Origin: Bradyrhizobium sacchari
GTDB taxonomy: Bacteria; Pseudomonadota; Alphaproteobacteria; Rhizobiales; Xanthobacteraceae
Assembly: GCF_002068095.1 (NCBI RefSeq)
Contig: NZ_LWIG01000001.1
Coordinates: forward strand, 605,175-669,174
Reading direction: 5' to 3'
Length of the DNA stretch: 64,000 nucleotides
In this document: positions 24,787 through 36,423 of the stretch, piece by piece
How positions within the stretch are numbered: the first letter of the stretch is position 1
Layout: every line of letters starts with the position of its first letter
Position numbers and translations under genes: made by a program
Notes under the pieces: model-generated
Seen by the model: the letters and a program-made list of their open reading frames with translations, nothing else
The model's database searches: none
Told to the model about the DNA's origin: nothing

Positions 24787-26199
24787 ATGAACACATCGGA
24801 ACAGGATCGCTGGTCACGCGTGAAGGGTCGGCTGCGCTCGAGCGTTGGCGAAGACGTCTATACGAGCTGGTTTGCACGCATGGATCTCGAAGGCGTGCAG
24901 GACGAGAGCGTGCGGCTGTCGGTGCCGACCCGCTTCCTGAAGAGCTGGATCCAGGCCCATTATGCCGAGCGCGTGCTGTCGTGCTGGCAGGCCGAGATGC
25001 CGGAAGTGCATCGCATCGACCTCACGGTCCGTTCCGCCGTGCGCCCGGTGGTGCAGGCGAAGGAAGCGCCCGCGCCGGTCGAGGCACGCCGCGCGCCCGC
25101 CCCCGAGCTGCGCTCGACCGCGACCGCGCCGGTGTCGGCCAATCATGACGCGCTCGGCGGCTCGCCGCTTGATCCGCGCCTGACCTTTGCGAGCTTCGTC
25201 GTCGGCCGCTCCAACACGCTGGCCCATGCGGCCGCGCGCCAGGTCGCCGAGGGACGCCGCGGCGATCCCGTGATGTTCAACCCGCTCTACATCCATGCCG
25301 GCGTCGGCCTCGGCAAGACGCATCTCTTGCAGGCCGTGACCTGGGCCGGCAATTCCGGCAACGAGCGCAAGGTGCTGTATCTCACGGCCGAGAAATTCAT
25401 GTACGGCTTCGTCGCCGCGCTGAAGACGCAGACGGCGCTCGCCTTCAAGGAAGCGCTGCGCGGCATCGACGTGCTCGTGATCGACGACCTGCAGTTCCTG
25501 CAGGGCAAGTCGACCCAGGCCGAGTTCTGTCACACGCTGAACGCGCTGATCGATGCCGGCCGCCAGGTCGTGATCGCGGCCGACCGTCCGCCGTCCGATC
25601 TCGAGAGCCTCGATGATCGCGTCCGCTCGCGCCTTGCCGGCGGCCTCGTGGTCGAGATGGGCTCGCTCGGCGAGGAGCTGCGCCACGGCATTCTGAAGTC
25701 GCGCGTCGCCGCGGCCCGTACCCATCATGCGACCTTCGACGTGCCCGAGGAGGTGCTGCATTATCTCGCACGCACCATCACCCATAACGGCCGCGATCTC
25801 GAAGGCGCGATCAACCGCCTCTTGGCGCACTCCAAGCTCAACAACCAGCCGGTGACGCTGGAGATGGCCGAGCGCGAGGTGCGTGACCTGGTCCGGCCGC
25901 AGGAGCCGAAGCGGATCAAGATCGAGGACATCCAGCGCGTGGTGGCACGGCAGTACAACGTCAGCCGCTCCGACCTGCTGTCCTCGCGCCGCACCGCCAA
26001 TGTGGTCCGCCCGCGCCAGGTGGCGATGTACCTCGCCAAGACGCTGACCCTGCGCTCGCTCCCCGAGATCGGCCGCCGCTTCGGCGGACGCGACCACACC
26101 ACGGTGCTCCACGCCGTGCGCAAGATCGAGGCACTGGTCTCCAAGGACACCGCGCTGTCGGAGGAAGTGGAATCGCTGAAGCGCCAGCTTCAGGAATAA
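24787..26199 (+). CDS. dnaA: chromosomal replication initiator DnaA
   Basis: A 470-residue AAA+ initiator that opens oriC. Domain I is at about 1-90 ([24 protein letters not shown]), followed by a Pro/Ala-rich linker. The ATPase domain has Walker A GVGLGKTH near residue 175 and Walker [11 protein letters not shown] near 232. The C-terminal DNA-binding domain carries the signature [16 protein letters not shown] near 436. The ATG at 24787 gives the family-standard N-terminus. The 1.2-kb leader is dense in GANTC sites. Confidence 0.97.
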   Translation: MNTSEQDRWSRVKGRLRSSVGEDVYTSWFARMDLEGVQDESVRLSVPTRFLKSWIQAHYAERVLSCWQAEMPEVHRIDLTVRSAVRPVVQAKEAPAPVEARRAPAPELRSTATAPVSANHDALGGSPLDPRLTFASFVVGRSNTLAHAAARQVAEGRRGDPVMFNPLYIHAGVGLGKTHLLQAVTWAGNSGNERKVLYLTAEKFMYGFVAALKTQTALAFKEALRGIDVLVIDDLQFLQGKSTQAEFCHTLNALIDAGRQVVIAADRPPSDLESLDDRVRSRLAGGLVVEMGSLGEELRHGILKSRVAAARTHHATFDVPEEVLHYLARTITHNGRDLEGAINRLLAHSKLNNQPVTLEMAEREVRDLVRPQEPKRIKIEDIQRVVARQYNVSRSDLLSSRRTANVVRPRQVAMYLAKTLTLRSLPEIGRRFGGRDHTTVLHAVRKIEALVSKDTALSEEVESLKRQLQE

Positions 26200-26223
26200 A
26201 GGCCTAGGCCTCCTGCCATTCTC

Positions 26224-26259
26224 CCGCCGCCCCGGCCACGCCCGGGCGGCGGTTTTCGT
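26224..26259 (+). terminator. terminator after dnaA
   Basis: CCGCCGCCC and GGGCGGCGG (9-bp arms) are followed by TTTTCGTTT, about 25 bases after the dnaA stop. dnaN is then likely to have its own promoter within 26260-26466. Confidence 0.75.
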
Positions 26260-26466
26260 TTGGGCGGTAAATCGTGGGAATCGTGCGGAACTGCCCCCCG
26301 ATCCCTTGAATCCGGGGGCCATCCGAGCCACCTTGCGCGACCCTGACGGCTTTGGTCATATCGGCTGGATGATCCGGCTTTTCGGGGTCTTCGGTGCCGC
26401 GGCGCTTTTCGGCTGCCCGGCCTTCTCAAACGCTGAGTTTTCCTTGGGGATCGGGCGAGTAGTGCA

Positions 26467-27585
26467 ATGAAGGTTACGGTCGAACGCGCGCAACTCCTGA
26501 AGTCACTGGGCCATGTCCACCGCGTGGTCGAGCGCCGCAACACCATCCCGATCCTCGGCAACGTGCTGGTCCGCGCCGATAACGCCAAATTGTCGCTGAA
26601 GGCGACCGACCTCGACCTCGAGGTGACGGAAACGCTGGCGGCGGAAACCGCCACCGCCGGTTCCACCACCGTGCCGGCGCACATGTTCTACGACATCGTG
26701 CGCAAGCTGCCTGACGGCTCGCAGATCGTGCTGGAGGCCGACGGCGACCGCGCCGTGCTGGCGATCCGCGCCGGCCGCTCGCGCTTCACGCTGCAGACGC
26801 TGCCGGAGAATGATTTCCCGGATCTGGCCGCCGGCGACATGTCGCACTCCTTCTCGCTCGCCGCCAAGGACGTCAAGCGGCTGATCGATCGCACCCAGTT
26901 CGCGATCTCGACGGAAGAGACGCGCTATTATCTCAACGGCATCTATCTGCACGCCGCCGGCACCGCGAAGGCCGCGACCCTGCGCGGCGTTGCCACCGAC
27001 GGCCACCGCCTCGCCCAGCTCGACCTGGTGCAGCCCAAGGGCGCCGAGGGCATGCCCGGCGTGATCGTGCCGCGCAAGACCGTCGGCGAGGTGCAGCGCC
27101 TGATCGAGGACACCGACGCCGAGATGACGATCGAGCTGTCGCAGGCCAAGATCCGCTTTACCATCGGCAATGTGGTGCTGACCTCGAAGCTGATCGACGG
27201 CACCTTCCCCGACTATGGCCGCGTCATTCCGCAAGGCAACGACAAGGAGCTCGTCGTCGACAAGAAGGATTTCGAGAACGCAGTCGACCGCGTCTCCACC
27301 ATCTCCAGCGAGCGCGGCCGCGCGGTCAAGCTGTCACTGTCGGCGGGCAAGCTGGTGCTGTCGGTGACCAACCCGGATTCCGGCAGCGCGACCGAGGAGC
27401 TCGAGGTCGAATACGCCTCCGACGCCCTCGATATCGGCTTCAACTCCCGCTATCTGCTCGACATCGCCGCCCAGATCGAAGGCGAGGTCGCGACGCTGAG
27501 ACTGGCCGACCCCGGCTCGCCCACCCTGGTCCAGGACCGCGACGACAAGAGCGCGCTGTACGTGCTGATGCCGATGCGGGTGTGA
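26467..27585 (+). CDS. dnaN: DNA polymerase III beta sliding clamp
   Basis: A 372-residue clamp that holds polymerase on DNA, of normal length. It begins MKVTVERAQLLKSLGHVHRVVERRNTIPIL. ATDLDLEV is near residue 46, YLNGIYLH near 158, and the clamp ends LYVLMPMRV. Three similar subdomains can be followed. It is separated from dnaA by 267 bases that include a terminator. Confidence 0.97.
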   Translation: MKVTVERAQLLKSLGHVHRVVERRNTIPILGNVLVRADNAKLSLKATDLDLEVTETLAAETATAGSTTVPAHMFYDIVRKLPDGSQIVLEADGDRAVLAIRAGRSRFTLQTLPENDFPDLAAGDMSHSFSLAAKDVKRLIDRTQFAISTEETRYYLNGIYLHAAGTAKAATLRGVATDGHRLAQLDLVQPKGAEGMPGVIVPRKTVGEVQRLIEDTDAEMTIELSQAKIRFTIGNVVLTSKLIDGTFPDYGRVIPQGNDKELVVDKKDFENAVDRVSTISSERGRAVKLSLSAGKLVLSVTNPDSGSATEELEVEYASDALDIGFNSRYLLDIAAQIEGEVATLRLADPGSPTLVQDRDDKSALYVLMPMRV

Positions 27586-27629
27586 GGGGCGTGGTCCTCC
27601 TCCCGCGATACCTTCCGTGTGGAGACAAT

Positions 27630-27793
27630 CCCTCACCCGGCTTCGCTGCGCGAAGCCACCCTCTCCCACAAGGAGAGAGGGTGAAGCCTCCCCCTTTCCC
27701 CGTCGAAACAAGCGCGATGCACGTTGCTGTGCCCTCTCCCCTTGTGGGAGAGGGCATCTCCGCTGTCGGATAAACACTCAGTCGGGTGAGGGG
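27630..27793. repeat. dispersed palindromic repeat, family D (composite)
   Basis: Outer arms CCCTCACCCG and CGGGTGAGGG enclose two CCCTCTCC/GGGAGAGGG-type hairpins. The right end runs to within a few bases of the start codon of the DUF559 gene. Confidence 0.85.
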
Positions 27794-27796
27794 TTC

Positions 27797-28162
27797 GTGC
27801 CGCAGGAGCCATCCCATCGGCCAGTCGCCAAGCGGCTCCGCCAATTCGCGAAGAACATGCGACACGAACCGACGGATGCGGAAGCCGCAATGTGGCGCTT
27901 GCTGAGGGATCGTCGGCTCTCCACTTTCAAGTTTCGCCGACAGGTGCCGTTCAAGAACTACATCCTCGACTTCGTCTGTTTCGAGAAGCGCCTCATGATC
28001 GAGATCGATGGCAGTCAACACGCGGAATCGCGGCGGGACACAGTTCGGGATGCCGCACTTGCCGCCGAAGGCTTCGCCATCGCCCGCTATTGGAACAATG
28101 ACGTACTGCAACAGCCCACCTCTGTATTGGAGGACATCCTTGCAAAGCTTGCCGGGCGGTAA
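27797..28162 (+). CDS. DUF559 (Vsr-like) endonuclease-domain protein
   Basis: A 121-residue protein with the DUF559 pattern: MRHEPTDAEAAMWRLLRDRRL, FKFRRQVPFKNYILDFVC, LMIEIDGSQHAES, and ARYWNNDVLQ. The fold is that of PD-(D/E)xK / Vsr nucleases. D of ILDF, E-x-D of EIDG and Q are the likely catalytic residues. The GTG at 27797, preceded by GAGGGG, gives the typical start. Its cellular role is unknown. It is flanked on both sides by family-D palindromes, between dnaN and recF. Confidence 0.85.
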   Translation: MPQEPSHRPVAKRLRQFAKNMRHEPTDAEAAMWRLLRDRRLSTFKFRRQVPFKNYILDFVCFEKRLMIEIDGSQHAESRRDTVRDAALAAEGFAIARYWNNDVLQQPTSVLEDILAKLAGR

Positions 28163-28166
28163 CATA

Positions 28167-28224
28167 CCCCTCACCCGTCGCCTCACTTCGTGAGGCGCCA
28201 CCCTCTCCCACAAGGGGAGAGGGG
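28167..28224. repeat. dispersed palindromic repeat, family D
   Basis: CCCCTCACCCG, then GCCTCACTTCGTGAGGC, then CCCTCTCCC-ACA-AGGGGAGAGGGG. It follows the DUF559 stop by four bases. Confidence 0.85.
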
Positions 28225-28251
28225 AAGAACCGCGTTCACGACGAATAACTC

Positions 28252-29400
28252 ATGACCCCCTCCCGCATTCATCGCCTGACGCTGACGCATTTTCGCAATT
28301 ACCGGGCGGCGGGGCTCGAGACGGCGGCTGACATGGTGGCGCTGGTCGGACCGAACGGGGCGGGCAAGACCAATTGCATCGAGGCGATCTCGTTCCTGTC
28401 GCCGGGCCGGGGCCTGCGGCGCGCCACGCTGGAGGATGTCGCCGACAACCAGGGCGACGGCTCCTGGGCGGTGTCGGCGCAGGTGGAGGGCGCGCTGGGG
28501 CTGGCGACGCTCGGCACCGGCATCGATGCGCCGCGTGCAGACAGCCCGGTCAGCCGGCGCTGCCGCATCGATCGCGAGCCGGTCAATTCCGCAGCCAGCT
28601 TCGGTGACCACATCCGCATGGTCTGGCTGACGCCGGCGATGGACGGGCTGTTCATGGGCGCCGCGTCCGAGCGGCGGCGCTTCTTCGACCGCCTGGTGCT
28701 CGCCATCGACAACGAGCATTCCAGCCGCATCAACGCGCTGGAACGTTCCCTGCGCTCGCGCAACCGGCTGCTCGAGACGCGCAATTACGACGACCATTGG
28801 TGTGACGCGATCGAGCGCGAGACCGCCGAGCTTGCGGTTGCGGTCGCCGCAACGCGCGGCCAGACCGCGGCGCGGCTGACCGGCATGCTCAACGCGCGCG
28901 CGCAAGCTTCCGCGTTTCCATCCGCTCAGATCGCGCTCGACGGCTGGATGGAGAATGCGCTGCTCCAGGAGACCGCGACCTCGGTTGAGGACCGCTACCG
29001 CCAGATCCTGCGCGACAACCGTCCGCGCGATGCCATCGCCGGCCGCACCACCGACGGCCCGCATCTCACCGACCTCCAGGTGATCTACGCGCCGAAGAGC
29101 ATGCCGGCGCGCGACGCCTCGACCGGCGAGCAAAAGGCGCTGCTGATCGGGCTCGTGCTGGCGCATGCGAGCCTGGTCGCCGAGATGACCGGCATCGTGC
29201 CGCTGCTGCTGCTCGACGAGGTCGTCGCCCATCTCGATCCTAGCAGGCGCGCCGCGCTGTTCGACGAGCTGCGCAAGCTCGGCGCGCAGGTCTGGCTGAC
29301 CGGCGCGGACCCGGCCGCCTTCGCGGAGATCGGCGCCGGCGGCGAGGTGTTTGACGTCGAGAGCGGACGGGTTTCGGCCCGACCAAAGCCGGCGCATTGA
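28252..29400 (+). CDS. recF: DNA replication and repair protein RecF
   Basis: A 382-residue SMC-like ATPase that helps load RecA at gapped DNA. Walker A is GPNGAGKTN near residue 28. The signature region is DASTGEQKALLIGL near 286, and Walker B is LLLLDEVVAHLD near 322. Length and gene order (dnaA-dnaN-recF) are as usual, but gyrB is displaced by 4.1 kb of secreted paralogues. Confidence 0.95.
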   Translation: MTPSRIHRLTLTHFRNYRAAGLETAADMVALVGPNGAGKTNCIEAISFLSPGRGLRRATLEDVADNQGDGSWAVSAQVEGALGLATLGTGIDAPRADSPVSRRCRIDREPVNSAASFGDHIRMVWLTPAMDGLFMGAASERRRFFDRLVLAIDNEHSSRINALERSLRSRNRLLETRNYDDHWCDAIERETAELAVAVAATRGQTAARLTGMLNARAQASAFPSAQIALDGWMENALLQETATSVEDRYRQILRDNRPRDAIAGRTTDGPHLTDLQVIYAPKSMPARDASTGEQKALLIGLVLAHASLVAEMTGIVPLLLLDEVVAHLDPSRRAALFDELRKLGAQVWLTGADPAAFAEIGAGGEVFDVESGRVSARPKPAH

Positions 29401-29442
29401 ACCCGACCGATTTCGATCGCGACTAGTTGCCAGAGGCCGCGC

Positions 29443-29453
29443 CGACGGTGTCG
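29443..29453. promoter_or_regulatory. CGAC-N3-GTCG element upstream of first secreted paralogue
   Basis: It lies within GAGGCCGCGCCGACGGTGTC (from 29433), about 60 bases before the start codon. Near-identical elements precede the next two paralogues at similar distance. Confidence 0.5.
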
Positions 29454-29513
29454 CAGCCGTTACCGCGCGATCAATGACGCGCAGATCTCTTGGCAAGTTT
29501 CTTGGAGAGTGAG

Positions 29514-30257
29514 ATGCGGACGGTAATGCCCGGGGCGCAAGCCTCGGCACGATGGCGGGCGTTTGTGTGCGGCCTCGTTTTCCTCGCGATCTGCATGCTC
29601 GCGGCAAGCGCCAGCGCCTGGGCGCCGCATATCTCAGTGCTGTTCTCGTCCGCGCTCACGCCGGATCCCGGGACCAAGCTGCCCGCGCCGACCCGCTACA
29701 GCTACAGGGGCATCCACACCACCGTGGTGAGCGGCATCGAGGCCCCGCTCCGCACCAGGCTGGAGGCGACCGTCCCTGCCGATCTCGGCGACGTGCTCGC
29801 CTTCTACCGCAGCGAGCTCGACAAGCTCGGCTGGAAAGAAAAGCCCGATGGCGCGGTGATCGGCGCCGATCACGTCCAGCTCGCCTTCGCTTCCCCGCTC
29901 GGACCGGCGCTGCTGGATCTCCACCGCAAGGACAGCAGCACCGCAGTCGAGCTCGTGCAGAAGAATTCGGACACGGCAACCAGGGCGAACGTCATGCCCG
30001 AACCCGGCCAGGCCAAGGTGGTGTTCTCCAATATCGGCGAGACCGAGGCCGTGCTGACGATCGACGCGCGGACCATCACGCGCGCGGGTGGCGCCAACGC
30101 CGTCGCGCTGGATCTGCCGCCCGGCAAATATTCTTACCAAGTGAATGTGCCGGGCCGCGCGGCTCATACCAACACCCTCGTCGTCGCGGCCGGTGATACC
30201 TGGGAGCTCACGGTCGGACGCAACGGCGACGCGTGGTCACCGCTCCATCTGTATTGA
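29514..30257 (+). CDS. secreted FYxxEL-x3-GW domain protein, paralogue 1 of 3
   Basis: A 247-residue precursor whose ATG at 29514 has GGAGAGTGAG upstream. The signal peptide ends near SASAWA. The mature protein has LEATVPADLGDVLAFYRSELDKLGW (about 77-101), a strand set ending VELVQKN, a segment around MPEPGQAKVVFSNIG, and a C-terminal beta domain LDLPPGKYSYQVNVPG ending in PLHLY. I do not know the function. Its nearest relatives in the window are the two genes that follow. All three lie between recF and gyrB. Confidence 0.75.
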   Translation: MRTVMPGAQASARWRAFVCGLVFLAICMLAASASAWAPHISVLFSSALTPDPGTKLPAPTRYSYRGIHTTVVSGIEAPLRTRLEATVPADLGDVLAFYRSELDKLGWKEKPDGAVIGADHVQLAFASPLGPALLDLHRKDSSTAVELVQKNSDTATRANVMPEPGQAKVVFSNIGETEAVLTIDARTITRAGGANAVALDLPPGKYSYQVNVPGRAAHTNTLVVAAGDTWELTVGRNGDAWSPLHLY

Positions 30258-30343
30258 GCCTGGGTCAGCCCTCTGCGCCCGCTACCACGGTACCCGGTTG
30301 AACCTGCCCGGTCCCCGCCGCGACTTCTCATCCGAGGCCGCGC

Positions 30344-30354
30344 CGACGATGTCG
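30344..30354. promoter_or_regulatory. CGAC-N3-GTCG element upstream of second secreted paralogue
   Basis: It lies within GAGGCCGCGCCGACGATGTC (from 30334). The surrounding 26 bases match those at 29433 at all but one position. It stands 53 bases before the start codon. Confidence 0.5.
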
Positions 30355-30407
30355 CAGCCCGCAATCGCGCGAGGGATTGCCCTGCGCGAAATCCAGGAGT
30401 TTTGGCG

Positions 30408-32576
30408 ATGTCGATGATCAAGCGCGGGACGCAGGTCCCGGCACGCTGGCGGCTGCTTGCCTGCGGTCTTCTGCTGATGGCGAGCGCGACGCTGCCGGCG
30501 CGCGCCGACGACGGTATCGTCGACGTCCACGCGCTGCCGCAGCTCGAGGGCGCGGTGGCGGATACCTCGCTCGGAAAGAGCGACCGCGTCGAATATCGCA
30601 TGCCGACGCCGGAGGCGGTGACGGCGCCGGCCGTGAAGAAGCTCCTGAGCGCCAACGGCTGGGTGCCCTATGTGCGCCCGCTGGAGGAGAAGAGCGCCAC
30701 GCTGAATTTCAAGAAGGGCCGGCAGGGCCTTTCGGTCTTTCTCACACAGGCCCTGGGCCGGCCCGACCAGTCAGTGGTTCATTATTCGCACGACCGTATC
30801 TACGGAAACGTGCCGTTCCCCGACGGCGCGCTCGGCATCGTGTTCGATGGCACCAGGCCCTATCTCGGTTGCATTGCGCCTGACACGCTCGAGGCGACGT
30901 TGGATTTCTACACGAGAGAGATGGCCGCGATCGGCTGGCGCAAGCTCACGCCGGAAACGGCCGCGCGATGGACCAATGCCAGCCTCGACGAGACCATTCC
31001 GAACGGCGCGCGCGTGTACTACGAGCATCCCGACAGCGAAGCGACCGGCTTCTACAGGCAGAAGCCCGTGATGCTGACGATGACGCGCCGCGACGACGGC
31101 AAGACCAATGTCGAGATCCGGACGGCCCTGTTCGCCCTGCCGGCCGAGCTCAAGCTCGACGGCGATTCCGCAGGCTTTCCACGGCCGGACTCAACCAAGA
31201 CGTCCATGGGCAAGGGCAACGCGACCACCGCCAAGCGCGAAATGTCGGCCGCTGTGATGGCCGATCTGCCCGCCGTGCTCGCCTTCTATCGTCGCGAGCT
31301 CAGCGCGCGCGGCTGGCGGAACGATGGCAATGCCGCGCTCAACCCCGGCGACGAGGTGGCGATCAAGGTGTCCACGGCGGAGGAAACCGGCGTGCTGCGG
31401 CTTGGCCGCAAATATGATTTCACCATGGTCAGCCTCGCCACGCAGCTGACGGACGCGGCGATCGCGGCGCGGATCAAGGCGAAGAAGGAAGCCGACGAGA
31501 AGTTCTTCAGGGATGCCGAGATCGCGGCCAAGCAGGTCATCGCCGCCGACGAGGCACGCCGGAAGGTGCAGGCAGCCGCGCTGTCCGATGCCCCGCTCAA
31601 CGCGCTCGCGAACAGCAACACGCCGGTGCCGCTGCCGGAGAACGCCGAGGGGGTGAGGTTCGAAGGCAATGGCGGCCACCTCGAATTCTCCTCGACCGCG
31701 AGCGTCAAGGCGCTCACCGCGTTCTATCGTGCATCGCTCAAGCCTGCCGGCTGGAAGGAGCAGCCCTCCGTGATCAACCAGCCCAATATGGCGGTGATGG
31801 AATTCTCCAGGAGCGGCAAGTCGATTTCGATGACGGTGATGCAGATGGGCCCGAAGGTGAATGTCAGCGCCAGCGGATCGGGCCTGGTGATGGCCGCGGC
31901 CAAGCCGGCAGCCTTGCCGGCAGCCTTGCCGGAGGTGCAGGCGAAATCCTCCGAGCCGCTCAAGCCCGACACCGAATCCCAGCTGCCCGTGCCGACGCAG
32001 CGGTCGTCGACCTCGATCGCAACATCGAAACTGCCGGGCACGGAGACGCCGTTCCGCCGCGAGCTGGAAGCCCGCATCCCCGCCCCGCTCAGCGACGTGC
32101 TGGCGTTCTACCGCACCGAGCTCGGAAAGCTCGGCTGGCAGGAAAAGGCCCACGGCGCGACCGTGTCCGCGGAGCGCGCGCAGATCGACTTCACCTCGCC
32201 GCAAGGGCCGGCCGTGCTCAAGCTCGGCCGCGACAAGGGCGAGACCACAGTCAATCTGGCGCAGAAGAATCCGGAGGCCGCGACGAAAGCAGACATCATG
32301 CCCAAGCCGGGCCAGGCCAGGGTGATGATCGGCAACATGGGCGACAAGGAAGCTTCGCTCACGATCAACAAGCAGACCGTCAAGATCGCGGCCGGCGCCG
32401 GCGGCCCGCAATCGCCGAAAGGTCCGATGCTCGATCTGGCGCCCGGGACATACCAGTACGCGCTGCGCATGCCGGGGCGCCCGGCCCGCACCGAAACCCT
32501 CACGGTCGCCGCGGGCGATGCCTGGGGCCTGATGGTGGGGCCGACCGGCGAGGTGCTGCCGCTGCAGATGTATTGA
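30408..32576 (+). CDS. secreted multi-repeat FYxxEL-x3-GW protein, paralogue 2 of 3
   Basis: A 722-residue precursor with a signal peptide (ending TLPARA near residue 33). The ATG at 30408 has AGGAG 8 bases upstream. It contains four copies of the FY-x2-E/S-L/M-x3-GW segment near residues 165, 290, 436 and 565. Between repeats 3 and 4 is a low-complexity linker (AAKPAALPAALPE). From about 545 to the end it matches the whole mature part of paralogues 1 and 3, including VNLAQKN, MPKPGQARV, LDLAPGTYQY and the terminal PLQMY. It appears to have grown by internal domain duplication. The function is unknown. Confidence 0.75.
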   Translation: MSMIKRGTQVPARWRLLACGLLLMASATLPARADDGIVDVHALPQLEGAVADTSLGKSDRVEYRMPTPEAVTAPAVKKLLSANGWVPYVRPLEEKSATLNFKKGRQGLSVFLTQALGRPDQSVVHYSHDRIYGNVPFPDGALGIVFDGTRPYLGCIAPDTLEATLDFYTREMAAIGWRKLTPETAARWTNASLDETIPNGARVYYEHPDSEATGFYRQKPVMLTMTRRDDGKTNVEIRTALFALPAELKLDGDSAGFPRPDSTKTSMGKGNATTAKREMSAAVMADLPAVLAFYRRELSARGWRNDGNAALNPGDEVAIKVSTAEETGVLRLGRKYDFTMVSLATQLTDAAIAARIKAKKEADEKFFRDAEIAAKQVIAADEARRKVQAAALSDAPLNALANSNTPVPLPENAEGVRFEGNGGHLEFSSTASVKALTAFYRASLKPAGWKEQPSVINQPNMAVMEFSRSGKSISMTVMQMGPKVNVSASGSGLVMAAAKPAALPAALPEVQAKSSEPLKPDTESQLPVPTQRSSTSIATSKLPGTETPFRRELEARIPAPLSDVLAFYRTELGKLGWQEKAHGATVSAERAQIDFTSPQGPAVLKLGRDKGETTVNLAQKNPEAATKADIMPKPGQARVMIGNMGDKEASLTINKQTVKIAAGAGGPQSPKGPMLDLAPGTYQYALRMPGRPARTETLTVAAGDAWGLMVGPTGEVLPLQMY

Positions 32577-32652
32577 GCCCCCCGCCTGGGCCTGTCATGG
32601 CGAGATTGAACCAGTCGGGTTCCTGAGGCGACTAGACGCCTGGAGGCGATGG

Positions 32653-32663
32653 CGACCATGTCG
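32653..32663. promoter_or_regulatory. CGAC-N3-GTCG element upstream of third secreted paralogue
   Basis: It lies within GAGGCGATGGCGACCATGTC (from 32644). Here the arms extend to five bases (GCGAC/GTCGC). It stands 47 bases before the GTG start. Confidence 0.5.
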
Positions 32664-32710
32664 CAGCCGCCGCATGGCGCGAAAATCACAACGCGCGACA
32701 TTCCTGGAGT

Positions 32711-33472
32711 GTGAGTAAGACGATGGTCAAACGCGCGTCAAATATTCCGACGGGATGGCGGCTGGTGGTGTGCGGCCTCTTGCTTCTCGCGAGCTGCCCG
32801 CTTCCGGCGCACGCCGAGGGCGCGGTGCCCCACATGGCGCGGCTGTATTTGGCGCGGCTGTGGCCCGGGCCGCTCAAGCTCGATCCTGATGTCGATCTGC
32901 CCGTGCCGACCCGGATCAGCCATAGGCACTTCACCACCCAATATGCTGATGGCGTCAAGGCTCCGATCCGGCGTACGCTCAGCGCCAGCATCCCTGCCGA
33001 GTTCAGCGACGTGCTCGCCTTCTACCGTGCCGAGCTGCCGAAGCTCGGCTGGCAGGAAGTGGCAGGTGGGCCCATGGTCGCAGCCGAGCACGCGGAGCTC
33101 TCGTTCACATCCCCGCAGGGGCCCGTCAGCATGAAGCTTGACCGCTCGAAGGACGAGACCACCGTCGAGCTGGTGCAGCGAAATACGGAAGCCGCGGCCA
33201 AGGCCAATTTCCTGCCGATCGCAGGACAAGCGCGGCTGATATTCGGCTATCTCGTGCCTGATGTCGCTTCGCTCGCGATCAATGATCAAATCGTCAAGAT
33301 CGAAGGCGGCCTCAATCACCCGCAAATGCTGGATCTGCCGCCGGGCACCTATTCCTACCAGCTGCTCGTGTCGGGCCATCCGGTGCGCACCGATTCCATC
33401 ACTGTGGCCGCGGACGAGGCCTGGGCCCTCAGGTTGAGTGACGACGAGAGCAAGTCGGACCGGGTCTACTGA
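32711..33472 (+). CDS. secreted FYxxEL-x3-GW domain protein, paralogue 3 of 3
   Basis: A 253-residue precursor closely like paralogue 1 along its full length: signal peptide ending PLPAHA, then LSASIPAEFSDVLAFYRAELPKLGWQE, VELVQRN, and LDLPPGTYSYQLLVSG. The terminal aromatic is kept (RVY). The start may be GTG 32711 or ATG 32723; GGAG sits between ideal distances for the two. It is the last of the tandem set before gyrB. The function is unknown. Confidence 0.75.
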   Translation: MSKTMVKRASNIPTGWRLVVCGLLLLASCPLPAHAEGAVPHMARLYLARLWPGPLKLDPDVDLPVPTRISHRHFTTQYADGVKAPIRRTLSASIPAEFSDVLAFYRAELPKLGWQEVAGGPMVAAEHAELSFTSPQGPVSMKLDRSKDETTVELVQRNTEAAAKANFLPIAGQARLIFGYLVPDVASLAINDQIVKIEGGLNHPQMLDLPPGTYSYQLLVSGHPVRTDSITVAADEAWALRLSDDESKSDRVY

Positions 33473-33698
33473 ACCCGTCGCCTGTTCGGAGGCACCACAG
33501 CGCCTCGGAACAGGCCTCCGCACCCCCGCAAAATCCACGCCTTTAGGGGTCCGAAACGGGCGCTCGAATCGGCCTTTTCGCGAGCCTCCGAATCGGCCTT
33601 CAAAAGCCTTGAAAACCGGCAGAAAAACCCTATCTGCTCAAAGGGTTGCCGGAGGATACTTTGCGCTAGGCGCAAGCGGTCTTTCATGGCACAAATAG

Positions 33699-36191
<2,493 letters not shown>

Positions 36192-36224
36192 GGCGGGTTG
36201 GCTTGATCGGCCACCATGGACGCA

Positions 36225-36253
36225 GATCACCTCTCCCGCAGGGAGAGGTGATC
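36225..36253. terminator. perfect hairpin after gyrB (family-D-like repeat)
   Basis: GATCACCTCTCCC-GCA-GGGAGAGGTGATC has 13-bp perfect arms, 33 bases after the gyrB stop. It resembles the core of repeat family D and may double as terminator. Confidence 0.6.
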
Positions 36254-36423
36254 GAATCCCCTGAACCTCGCCACCCTCCCCCGCGACGAAGTAGCGTGCC
36301 CCACGGGCCGCTGCCGCGTTGCCGACGCGAATGTCACCGAGCACGCTGGACGAGAGCGCCGGAGCCGAAGTGCGAGCCGGCGCGATGGACCTGAGGGCAG
36401 ATCACGGATGAGGTCCGAGCGAC

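Noticed and set aside
24814..26331. 505-codon frame antisense to dnaA
   Set aside because: Shadow of the dnaA codons; dnaA itself has all its expected motifs.
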